Of a DNA stretch of 64,000 nt, positions 9,350-19,300 are shown one piece after another. Source of the DNA: Fibrobacter sp. UBA7003 (GTDB lineage: Bacteria; Fibrobacterota; Fibrobacteria; Fibrobacterales; Fibrobacteraceae); contig DJXN01000004.1 in NCBI GenBank assembly GCA_002449765.1, positions 42,932 through 106,931 of the forward strand, read 5' to 3'. Each line of letters begins with the position of its first letter. Positions within the stretch are counted from its first letter, which is position 1. The notes beneath the pieces were generated by a model. That model was not told the origin of the DNA, did no database searches, and saw nothing but the letters and a program-made list of their open reading frames with translations. The translations under genes were made by a program, and so were the position numbers.

Positions 9350-9658
9350 ATGTCACTTACAAAAAAATGGAAAGTTATCCTTGCATCCCTTTCGTTCGCA
9401 CTCTTGACCGCATGTGCCGGCTCCTCCGGTGGCGGTAGCGAAGGCTACAGCGGCGATGACGGCGATGAAGCCGCATCTGTCGAAGGCGGAAGCAGCAGCA
9501 AGCCTTCCAAGCCCAAGGAAGTTATTGACGAAAACAAGCTGAAGAAGACCGAAGACGAAGCCATGGCCGCCAACGAAGAGAACCATAAGCTCCGCAAGGA
9601 AATCTTCGATGCCAAGAACAAGTTGGGCATTCCGGTGGAACGTCCCGACGCCGAGTAG
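9350..9658 (+). CDS. Small lipoprotein
   Basis: 102 residues. ATG at 9350 is preceded by GGAG with a 9-nt spacer and leads directly into a lipoprotein signal ending LLTAC, lipidated cysteine near residue 23. The mature part starts with a Gly/Ser/Asp linker, followed by a lysine/glutamate-rich helix (residues about 55-95) likely to form a coiled coil. Function not recognised. The stop is 5 nt before the TTG start of phoH, so the three genes 9350-12902 may be co-transcribed. Confidence 0.7.
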   Translation: MSLTKKWKVILASLSFALLTACAGSSGGGSEGYSGDDGDEAASVEGGSSSKPSKPKEVIDENKLKKTEDEAMAANEENHKLRKEIFDAKNKLGIPVERPDAE

Positions 9659-9663
9659 GCCAT

Positions 9664-10620
9664 TTGGAACATTATTCCATCTCAGATAACCTGAAACGCA
9701 TGATTTCGGGTGAGAACGAAACGGTTTTCCGGTTGCTGGAGAGCCGTTTTTGTGTTGAGATACTCACGCGCATGCACGGTCTCACCATCCGCGAAAAGGA
9801 AGGGGCTGACACAGCAGGCCTCCTCGCCGTGCTCGACCAGCTCAAGATAGCGGCAAGGAACGGGAACCCGCTTTCGGCAAGCGACGTTTCGCGCCTTCTA
9901 GGTGCCCCCTCGCCCGCCGTTCCCCCTCTTGGCGAATTCTCGCCCGCGCCCGTCCTCCGGAACAGGTTCGGGGTCCCGGTCGCCGCGAAAACGCGCGCGC
10001 AGGCCGAGCTGATACGCGCGGTCGGCGAGAACGACATCGTTTTCGCGAAGGGTCCGGCGGGCACCGGCAAGACCTTCCTCGCGGTCGCGCTTGCGGTTGC
10101 AAGCCTCGAAAACCACGAAGCCGAAAGGATATGCCTCGTGCGACCGGCCGTCGAAGCCGGAGAATCACTCGGTTTTTTGCCCGGCGACCTCAAGGAAAAG
10201 ATCGCCCCCTACCTGCGCCCCATCCACGACAGCCTCGCCGAGCTGCTCCCGACCGAGAAACTCCGCCGCTACGAGGAAACCGGCGCCATCGAAGTCGCCC
10301 CCCTCGCCTACATGCGAGGCCGAACGCTCAAGCGGGCATTCATCATCCTCGACGAGGCCCAAAACACGACCACGGCCCAGATGAAGATGTTCCTCACGCG
10401 TATCGGCCCCAACAGCAAGGCCATCATCTGCGGGGACACATCCCAGGTCGACCTTCCCGCCGCCCAGGAATCGGGACTCGAGCACGCCATGAGGATCCTT
10501 TCCGGAATCCGCGGCATCGCACGAATCGAATTTGAAGCAACAGACGTCCTGCGCCACCACCTGGTAAAAGACATCCTGCTCGCCTACGAACAAAGAGATT
10601 CAAAGGAAAAGAGAAAATGA
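9664..10620 (+). CDS. phoH: PhoH-family ATPase
   Basis: 318 residues. Walker [17 protein letters not shown] near residue 128, Walker [12 protein letters not shown] near residue 226, and a family-specific [10 protein letters not shown]-terminal region matches the PhoH leader ([14 protein letters not shown]). Believed to act in RNA metabolism and ribosome maturation, usually near ybeY; the exact role is unsettled. The frame begins with TTG at 9664; an ATG at 9700 is the alternative, but the TTG form keeps the conserved leader intact. Stop overlaps the ATG of the next gene by four bases (ATGA), indicating translational coupling to the PgpH-like gene. Confidence 0.9.
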   Translation: MEHYSISDNLKRMISGENETVFRLLESRFCVEILTRMHGLTIREKEGADTAGLLAVLDQLKIAARNGNPLSASDVSRLLGAPSPAVPPLGEFSPAPVLRNRFGVPVAAKTRAQAELIRAVGENDIVFAKGPAGTGKTFLAVALAVASLENHEAERICLVRPAVEAGESLGFLPGDLKEKIAPYLRPIHDSLAELLPTEKLRRYEETGAIEVAPLAYMRGRTLKRAFIILDEAQNTTTAQMKMFLTRIGPNSKAIICGDTSQVDLPAAQESGLEHAMRILSGIRGIARIEFEATDVLRHHLVKDILLAYEQRDSKEKRK

Positions 10621-12902
10621 AGAAGAAGCAGAAGAGAATCCATCTCGCTATCGGTTGGTTGCTGATAACGGCACTTGCCATCCTCCTTTTTCCCGACAAG
10701 AACATCGCGCTACAAGCCGAACACCCGCACCTCGGGCAGCTGAGCACCCGCACCATCGTCGCAACGCTCAATTTTGACATTCCCAAGTCCCAACAGGAAA
10801 TCGAGACCGAACGCCAGCGCGCCGAAGAAAAGGTGAATGCCATCTTCGGGTACAACACCGACGAGACAAACCGCATCAGCGAGGACCTCAAGCAATATCT
10901 GCACAAGCTCGCCCAGTACGGCTACCTCCAGTCACAAATCAGCGCTAGCGGAGCCAATAACGAAAGCAACGATTCCATACAAAAGAAGGTGCAACAGGCA
11001 AGCCGCATCTACGAAACGCTCAAGCAGAGAGTCTCCATTACCGCCATCCGTCCGCTGAGCCAGAACGCCAAGGCCCGCGACTCCCTGTTCGCCACATTCA
11101 ACCGCATGCTCGAAAAGGGCGTATCGAACACGCTCATAGCGAAAACCGAAACCGAAGTCCAGCTTTTCAACAACAACTACAACCTCCAGAATACAAAGTA
11201 TATCATCTACAACAAGCCGACCGTTTCGCTCATCAAGGATAGCGACGAAAGCACCGTCGAAATCAGCGAAATCCAGCCGCTGCAACGAAGCATCGAAGAA
11301 GCGTTCAACCAGCTACAGCGTGCCTTCCCTACCGAGCAAGCGCTCCAGAGCGCATTCTACGAAGTCCTGTACGTATTTACGCTTCCCAACGTGTTCTACC
11401 TCGAAAAGGAGACCCAGGCGCGCAAGCAAGAAGCGAGGAACAAGGTCACCCTCATCAAGGGCATGGTCCCGCGCGGCGTGGAAATCGTCTCGCAGGGCAC
11501 CCCCGTCACCAAGGAAATCCTCGAAAAGCTCGAAGCGTTCCAGCAGGCCCAGCAGAAAGAAGAGAACGCGCGCACCCTCACGGCTCCCTATGGCCAGGCG
11601 CTCGTATTCTTCGTCATCATTTCCGTATTGTTCGCGTTTTTCGCGTTCTCATCCGCGACAAAATCCCTCAAGACGCCGAGACAGCTGTGGAGTCTCATGG
11701 TCATCCTGGCGCTTCAGCTCGTCGCCTACTGGATTGTGCACAACTTCTCCGGCAGTCTCAGCAAGCTGGAAATGGTCGTCATTCCCGAAGGCATCGACTT
11801 CATGTGGGTATACCCCTTCGCAGTCGCCCCTGTCATCGCGATGGTCCTCTACGAGCAGCGCGTAGGGATTGCCTTCTCCGCGTTCTCGGCCATGTTCTTC
11901 GGCATCCTCAACGGCTATGACCTCGCCGCAACGATTACCGTGTTCGGAGTCCTTTCCATCCTCACCCAGCCGCTCGCCCGCATCCGCTACCGTATCCAGT
12001 TCGTATGGTCCATCATTGCAGGAATCGTCGCGCTCGCAGGCGCCATCTGCATCATGTTCCTGCTCAGGAACCGCATGGGCGGCATTCCCTTCTACCAGAC
12101 GCTCATCGCAGGCAGCGTGAACATCATCATCTGTTCCGCCATCGCCTCCGTGCTGTTCATCCACCTTATCGAACGCATCTTCGGCATCACGACCGTGCTC
12201 ACACTCATGGAGATGTCCGACTTCAACCGTCCGGCACTCAAGCGTATCTCGGAGCTCGCCCCAGGCACGTTCCACCACAGCATCCAGGTTTCGAACCTCG
12301 CCGAAAAAGTCGCAGACAGCATCGGTGCGAATTCGCTCCTGGTACGTGTCATGGCGCTCTACCACGATATCGGCAAAACCATGCGCCCCGAATACTTCAC
12401 CGAGAACCAGAAACAGGGCGTGAACCCACACAATAACATCGAGCCCGACCAGTCCGCAAAAATTATTGTAAGCCACGTGGAACAGGGTGCGGTGCTGGCC
12501 AAGGACTACAAGATTCCCGACCTGGTCGCCGCAGGCATCACCGAGCACCACGGGACGACACTCATCCAGTACTTCTACCATAAGGCCGTCGAAGCCGCCA
12601 AGGAAGAGGGAAAGACCGTCGACGAGTCCGTTTTCCACTACAAGGGTCCCAAGCCCCAGAGCAAGGAAACGGCCATTCTCATGCTTGCCGACATCATCGA
12701 AGCAACAAGCCGCTCCATGACGGACCAGAACCCCGAAATTCTTGAATCGATGATCCATTCGACCATCCACGGCAGATTCGACGAAGGGCAGTTCAGCGAA
12801 TGCGACCTCTCCATCAAGGAGCTCTTCAAGCTCGAGAAGGCGTTCATGCACAGCCTTGACGGCACATTCCACACCCGCGTCAAGTACCCCGGCCAGAAAT
12901 AG
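10617..12902 (+). CDS. pgpH: Seven-TM HD-domain phosphodiesterase (PgpH-like)
   Basis: 761 residues: one TM near residues 10-27, a large extracytoplasmic domain (about 30-325, 7TMR-HDED type), a seven-helix membrane block (about 327-530), and a cytoplasmic HD domain with GTFHHS, YHDIGK (about residues 581-586) and a later EHHGTT. Homologues hydrolyse cyclic di-AMP; assignment of the substrate is by family only. Overlaps phoH by 4 nt. The phoH-pgpH pairing is common and is often followed by ybeY, which is absent here. A strong terminator follows at 12945. Confidence 0.88.
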   Translation: MKKKQKRIHLAIGWLLITALAILLFPDKNIALQAEHPHLGQLSTRTIVATLNFDIPKSQQEIETERQRAEEKVNAIFGYNTDETNRISEDLKQYLHKLAQYGYLQSQISASGANNESNDSIQKKVQQASRIYETLKQRVSITAIRPLSQNAKARDSLFATFNRMLEKGVSNTLIAKTETEVQLFNNNYNLQNTKYIIYNKPTVSLIKDSDESTVEISEIQPLQRSIEEAFNQLQRAFPTEQALQSAFYEVLYVFTLPNVFYLEKETQARKQEARNKVTLIKGMVPRGVEIVSQGTPVTKEILEKLEAFQQAQQKEENARTLTAPYGQALVFFVIISVLFAFFAFSSATKSLKTPRQLWSLMVILALQLVAYWIVHNFSGSLSKLEMVVIPEGIDFMWVYPFAVAPVIAMVLYEQRVGIAFSAFSAMFFGILNGYDLAATITVFGVLSILTQPLARIRYRIQFVWSIIAGIVALAGAICIMFLLRNRMGGIPFYQTLIAGSVNIIICSAIASVLFIHLIERIFGITTVLTLMEMSDFNRPALKRISELAPGTFHHSIQVSNLAEKVADSIGANSLLVRVMALYHDIGKTMRPEYFTENQKQGVNPHNNIEPDQSAKIIVSHVEQGAVLAKDYKIPDLVAAGITEHHGTTLIQYFYHKAVEAAKEEGKTVDESVFHYKGPKPQSKETAILMLADIIEATSRSMTDQNPEILESMIHSTIHGRFDEGQFSECDLSIKELFKLEKAFMHSLDGTFHTRVKYPGQK

Positions 12903-12944
12903 CCCCGAGCATCCAAACGGACTGCCCAGGCATCCAGAAGAGTA

Positions 12945-12971
12945 TCCCCGCAGCAGGCGGGGATTTTTTTT
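12945..12971 (+). terminator. Intrinsic terminator after the phoH-pgpH operon
   Basis: Stem TCCCCGC/GCGGGGA with a 5-nt loop, followed by eight T residues. Confidence 0.9.
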
Positions 12972-13003
12972 GAAAAAAAAAGAAGAAAAAGCGCCCTTTT
13001 CAC

Positions 13004-13032
13004 TTGACAAGGTGCAATATCATTTATATATT
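13004..13032 (+). promoter_or_regulatory. Housekeeping-sigma promoter for tRNA-Asp
   Basis: TTGACA at 13004-13009, a 17-nt spacer, TATATT at 13027-13032 followed by TGG. An A-rich tract lies upstream (12971-12990), as an UP element would. The tRNA begins 37 nt after the -10 box. Confidence 0.85.
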
Positions 13033-13068
13033 TGGCTCGTTGACTGATTTATCGGTCAAAACCACTCT

Positions 13069-13144
13069 GGGGTGGTAGCTCAATTTTGGTTAGAGCACCG
13101 GCCTGTCACGCCGGAGGTTGCGAGTTCAAGCCTCGTCTATCCCG
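13069..13144 (+). tRNA. tRNA-Asp (GTC)
   Basis: Cloverleaf of 76 nt: acceptor GGGGTGG pairs with CTATCCC with G-T pairs allowed, D arm with GGTTAGAGC, anticodon stem CCGGC/GCCGG around loop CTGTCAC (anticodon GTC), T arm GCGAG/CTCGT with TTCAAGC loop, discriminator G as expected for aspartate. The CCA end is not encoded. Confidence 0.95.
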
Positions 13145-13147
13145 CGA

Positions 13148-13180
13148 AGAAGTCCTCTCGAAAGAGAGGACTTCTCGTTT
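13148..13180 (+). terminator. Terminator of tRNA-Asp
   Basis: Perfect 12-bp stem AGAAGTCCTCTC/GAGAGGACTTCT with GAAA loop (13148-13175), then CGTTTA. Immediately follows the tRNA. Confidence 0.8.
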
Positions 13181-13264
13181 ATTGAGCGAAGTGAAACAAC
13201 CGCCCCCAGCCTCCCAAAACTAAATTTCACCTCCCACGTCCTCATTCAAGGCAATCGCTAAACA

Positions 13265-13291
13265 CAGAAAAGCCCGCGCAGTGCGCGGGCT
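13265..13291 (-). terminator. Terminator of the giant repeat protein gene
   Basis: AGCCCGCGC/GCGCGGGCT stem followed on the minus strand by TTTTCTG, 27 nt after the stop codon at 13318. Confidence 0.88.
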
Positions 13292-13317
13292 CTGAAACTT
13301 TGCATTACTGCCTAGGG

Positions 13318-16300
13318 CTATCTTTTCTTCTTTTTCTTCTTGCCCTTCTTGTCTTCCTTGGCGGGCTTTTCCTCTTCCTTCGGCTCTTCGACCTTCGGAG
13401 CCGGCTTCGGAGCATTGCCACGCAGGTCCTTCATCTTGAAGGTGACATTGACTTCGGCAGTTTCGACCTTGGAGTAGACCCCACCCGGATCCTTCACCTT
13501 GAAGGTGAATTCATCGAGGCCAGAGAATCCGCGGTTCGGCGTGTAGGTGAAGCTACCGTCGCGTTCGTTCAAGTCGATCTTGCCGTTACGCGGACGCTGC
13601 ACCAGCTGGGCAGACACGGGCTTTTCGCCATCGGCATCGGAGACGCCTGCGAAGAGGCCTTCGGAAGCAGGAACCTTGAGGGTCTCGCCTTCCTGGACCA
13701 TGTAGGTCTGGCTCTTTGCCACCGGCGGGTCGTTGACGGCCGTCACCGTGAACGTAGCCGTCTTCGAAGCCTTCGCGCCATCCGGGTCAGACACCGTGAA
13801 GGTGATGCGTTCCGGCTTGCCGTTCCAGTTCTCATGCGGCTGGGCTACCGTAATCGTCCTCTTGTACTTGTCGTGCTTCACGTCGAGGAACTTGTTGCCG
13901 CTCCAACTCCACTTGAGCTCTTCGTTCCTGTGGTCCTTGTCGCGAGCATACTGGTCAAGCTTGATGACAGCGATTACGCCGCCATGGTCATCTTCCTTGA
14001 TGGTGTAGTCAGGAATGTCGCGCATCACGGGGACTGCATTCACATGCTTCACCACGAACTTCACGACAGTCTTGTCCATGCCACCGGCCGGATCCTGGGC
14101 CATGAACACAAGCGTTTCTTCGCCAAACCAATCCTGCTTCTTGGGCTTCACGACAGCCTCGCGGCCACCGGAAATCATCACATCGAGGAACTTGGCTCCC
14201 GTCACCTTCCACTTGATTTCGTGAGCCTTGTGATCGGGGTCGGATACATACTGGTCGAGTTTAATCGGCTTGAAGGACTTGCCTTCGAGCGTTTCCTGGC
14301 CCGGAATTTCCTTCACGACCGGCGGATCGTTAACCGGCTTCACCGTAAACTTAACATTGACGGAAGCCTTTTCGCCCGACGGATCAAATACGTTCACGGT
14401 CACGGTTTCGGTTCCGTTCCAGAACTTGTTCGGAGTTTCGCAGGTCAGCACGCCCTTGTCGCTAATGTTGAAGATGAGCTCATGCTTCACAGGAGCCTCT
14501 TCAGGTTCGGCATGCTTGTGCTTCTTGCCCTTCTTGGCAGGGGCATCCTTTGCACCCGGCTTGTCGTTGTCGAGCGTCCACTTGAGTTCCTCAAGTTTGT
14601 TATCCGGGTCGTTCACCACCTTACTGAAGTCGAACGGCTGGAACTGCCTCTTTTCTTCGATGACGAACGGCTGCACCGGTTTGAGCGTCGGCGGGTCATT
14701 CACCGGGGTCACCTCGAAGGTCGCGTTCGAAGATGCCGTAGCACCGGAAGGATCCTTCACAGTGAACGTGATGGTTTCCTTGCCGAACCAGTTCGGATTC
14801 GGGGTCACAACCATCGCGCGGCTGCCCTTGATATCAACCTTCAACTGCTTGTTGCCAGAAACAGACCACTTGAGTTCAGACGGCTTGTTATCCGGGTCCT
14901 CGGCAGCCTTGGAGAGGTCGACAGGCTCGAAGCGTTCCTTTTCCTTGATCTTCTGACCGGCAATACGCTTAATGGTCGGCGGGTCGTTCACCGGAGTCAC
15001 CTCGAAGGTAATCTGCACGGATGCCTTCGCGCCTTCCGGGTCAATCACATCGACCTTAACCTTCTCGGTACCGCTCCAGAACTTGTCCGGAGTCGTGACT
15101 ACAAGTTCCTTCTTGCTGTTCACGGAGGCCTTCAGGGCACGCGTGGAGCCGATTTCGAACTTGAGCGCTGCGAACGGGTGGTCCGGATCGGAAACGAACT
15201 GGGAAAGCTCAATCGGCTTGAAGTGTTCCTTTTCCTGGATAGACTGGATAGGAATCGGCTTGATCACCGGGGCGTCGTTCACGGACTCCACGAGGAAATT
15301 CGCAGTCTTCGAGGCCTTCGCGCCTTCCGGGTCAGTGACCGTGAAGGTGACATTGCGTTCACCATGCCAGTACTTGTCGGCAATCTTGATATGGGCAATG
15401 TTCCTGTTGTCGATTTCGACCTGGAAGTCGTCAGCAGGGACCGGAGCCGGAGCCGCTTCTTCTTCCTTCTCATCCTTGCCGCCCTTCTTGCCCTTCTTTG
15501 CAGGCTTCTTGGACTTCTTCTCCTCTTTCTTGGGAGCAGGAGCCGCAGCGGCCTTGGCAACAGTAGCAGTCCACGTGAGCTGTTCGGGCTTGTGGTCCGG
15601 GTCACGCACGAACTTGTTCAGGTCGATATCCTTGAACTGGCCTTTCTCCTTGATTTTCTGGTCCGGAATGTCCTTCATTTCGGGAGAGTCGTTCACGGAG
15701 GTAATCTCGAAGGTCACCGTCTGCGACGTTTCTGCGCCGTCCGGGTCCTTCACAATAAGCACCATCGTCTCGGGAGCGCACCAGAAGTACTTATCCGGAG
15801 CAGAGACGGTAAGGATGCGGCTCGGGGAAATTTCAGCCTTGAGCTGCTTGTTGCCCGAAACCTTCCACACGAGTTCGTTCGGCTTGTTATCCGGGTCCTT
15901 CACGTATTCGTCGAGCTTGATCTGCTTGAACTGTTCCTTTTCCTTGATCTTCTGATCAGGAATCTTCTTCGCGAGCGTCGGCGGGTCGTTCACGCGGGTC
16001 ACCTCGAAGGTCATCTTGTGGTTGGCAGATGCACCTTCCGGGTCGGTCACCGTGAAGGTGAGCATTTCGCGGCCGGACCACTGCGGATCGGGCACGGAAA
16101 CGATTACCGTGTTATCCTTACGCATGTCGACCTTCAGCTGCTTGTTGCCGGAAACAGTCCACTTGAGCTTGGATGCGGCGTGGTCCGGGTCATGAGCAAG
16201 GTTAGAAAGGTCGATGGTCTTGAAGCGGCCACCCTCGCGGATGGTTTCGCCCTGCGGGGCCTTGTCCGAAATCTTCGGAGAGTCGTTTATGGAGCGCACC

Positions 16301-19300
16301 TCGAAGCGGGCGGTCTTCGAAACCTTCGCGCCTTCCGGGTCGGTCGCGGTGAACGTGATGTTTGCCGCACCGTTCCAGTACTTGTTCGGGATTTCGATGG
16401 TGGCCACCTGCTGGGCATCAATCTTCACCTTCAGCATATCGCCTGCAGGCGCATTTTCTTCTTCCTTCGCGACCTTCGCGCCCTTCTTGCCCTTCTTGGC
16501 GGGCTCGGCACCGGCAAGCTTCGCGGGCTTCACGTCAAAGCTCCACTTGATTTCAGAAGCCTTGTGGTCCGGATCCTTCACGAGGTCGCCAAGCTTGATC
16601 GTCTGGAACTGCTTCTTTTCGTCGATGGACTGGTCCTTGAGTTCGCGCACGAATTCAGGAGCATCGTTCACGGATTCCACGGTAAAGGTCACCTTGCGAG
16701 AATCAGAGGCGCCTTCCGGGTCGGTAACGGTAAACGTAATCGTCTCGGAGCCATGCCAGAACGGATTCGGCTGCGTGACAGTCACCTTGTGGCTGCCATC
16801 CATCTGCACCTTGAGTTCCTTCGCACCTTCGATCTTCCACTTGAGCTTGTTCTTCGGGTGGTCGAGGTCTTCCACAAAGTTGTCAAGTTCGATAGGCTTG
16901 AACTGGCCCTTCTCCTTGATAGTCTGGCTTGCGATATCCTTCATCACCGGCACATCGTTGATGGACTTCACGGTAAAGGCCACCTGGGTCTTGGCAGTAG
17001 CGCCTTCCGGGTCCGTCACGGCGAACGTCACCTTCTCGGTGCCGTTCCACATCTTGTTCGGGGCCTTAATCGTAGCCTTGCCATCCTTGCTGATATCAAT
17101 CTTCAGTTCCTTGTTGCCAGTCACTTCAATCTTCAGCTTCTCGAACGGATGGTCCGGGTCCTTGATGATGGAAGCGAGGTCAATCGGAGCGAATTCCTGC
17201 TTTTCTTCGATGGTCTGGTCGTCAATCTTGCCAATCGTCGGGGCATCGTTCACGGAGGTCACGGTAAAGAGGGCCGTGCAAGTTGCCTTGCCGCCTTCCG
17301 GGTCTTCCACCTTGAACGTAATCTCTTCGGCACCGTTCCAGTTCTTGTCCGGAATGACGATGCGCGCCATGCGGTTCTCGACCTTCACGGAGAGCTTCGG
17401 GGTGTAACCCTTCGGAGCACCCTTTGCGCCCTTCACGTCGAAGCTCCAGGTGAGTTGTTCGGGCTTGTGGTCCGGGTCGTTCACGATGTCTGCGAGGTTG
17501 ATAATCGCAAACTCGCGCTTTTCGGGAATGGTCTGGTCCTTGATGGGCTTCGTGAACACCGGCAGGTCATTCACGGATTCCACGGTAAACTTCACGCTAC
17601 GGCTGTCAGCAGCACCTTCCGGGTCGGTAACGGTGAACTTCACTGTTTCTTCGCCATGCCAGAACTTGTTCGGGGCGGTGACCGTCACCACGCGCTTGCT
17701 GTCCATCTGGACCTTCAGGTCCTTGTTGCCGGAGAACGTCCACTTGAGCTTGGAGTTGTCGTGGTCCTCGTCCTTCACGAAGTCGTCGAGGGCGATGGTC
17801 TTGAACTGTTCCTTCTCCTTGATCTTCTGGCTCGGGATATCCTTCATCACCGGCACGTCGTTGATGGACTTCACGGTGAACACGGCGTCGCTCTTGGCAG
17901 AAGCGCCTTCCGGGTCAGTCACGGTGAAGGTCACCTTCTCGGAGCCGTTCCACTTGGCATCCGGAGTCTTGATGGTCGCCGTTCCGTTCTTGTCGATATC
18001 AATCTTCAACTGCTTGTTGCCAGTGACCGTCCACTTAAGGTCCTTGAATTCGTGGTCGGCGTCGCTTGCAAGTTCAGCAAGGTTCACGGAATTGAACTGC
18101 TGCTTTTCTTCAATCATCTGGTCCGGAATCTTCTTGAGGGTCGGCACGTCGTTCACGGAGGTCACGGTGAACACGGCCTTCGAGGAAGCCTTCGCGCCTT
18201 CAGGGTCGGACACGGTGAACGTGATTTCTTCGGCACCGTTCCAGTACTTGTCCGGAATGCTAATCTTGGCAACCATCTGGGCATCGACTTCAACCGTAAG
18301 ACCGGCGTCTTTCTTCTTGGAGCCAGCGGCAGGCTTCACTTCGATATTCCAGGTAAGATCGGAATTCTTGTTATCGAGGTCGCGAACCATTTCGCCAAGC
18401 TTGATGGGCTGGAACTGTTCCTTTTCCTTGATGGTCTGCGGCTGCACCTGCTTCACGAATTCAGGAACGTCGTTCACAGATTCGACCGTGTATGTAGCAG
18501 AACGTTCGTCAGTAGCACCCTCCGGATCGGTCACCTTGATGGTGAGCGTCTCGGAACCGTTCCACTGCGGAGAGGGCGGAGTCACCTTCATCACGCGGTT
18601 GGCATCGACGCTAACCTTGAGTTCGTGGTTACCGGTGATAGACCACTTGAGTTTTGCCTTTTCATGGTCAAGGTCCTCGACATACTTATCAAGTTCAACA
18701 GGCTTGAACTGGCCCTTTTCCTTGATAGTCTGTTCAGGAATATCCTTCATGACCGGAGTGTCGTTGATGGACTTTACCGAGAGTTTCATAGTGGTCTTCG
18801 CCACTCCCCCATCCGGGTCGGTCGCCGTGAACGTGAGCGTTTCGGAACCGTTCCAGAGTTCGCTCGGAGTCTTGAACGAGACCTCGCGGGTCTTCGCGTT
18901 GATGTTGACCTTGATATCCTTGTTGCCGGAAACTTCGACCTTCAGCTTCGAAATGTCGTGGTCCGGGTCAGAGAGGAACTCGTCAAGAACGATGGAGGAG
19001 AGTTCAGTCTTCTCTTCGACTTCCTGGTCCGGAATCTTCGTGAACACCGGCTTGTCGTTTATGGAAGTGACGGTGAGGGTAACGGCCTGCTTGATGGAAG
19101 CACCTTCCGGGTCGGTGCAGGTGAAGGTCGCGACGGCAGAGCCGTTCCAGTACTGGTCCGGAATTTCGATGGAGGCCACGCGGCTTTCGTCGATATTCAC
19201 GTTGAGCGTGCCGGATTCCGGTTCCTTGCCCTGGTGCTTCACGTCGACATCCCAGGAAAGTTCGGAATTCTTGTGGTCGGCATCCTTCACGAATTCATCG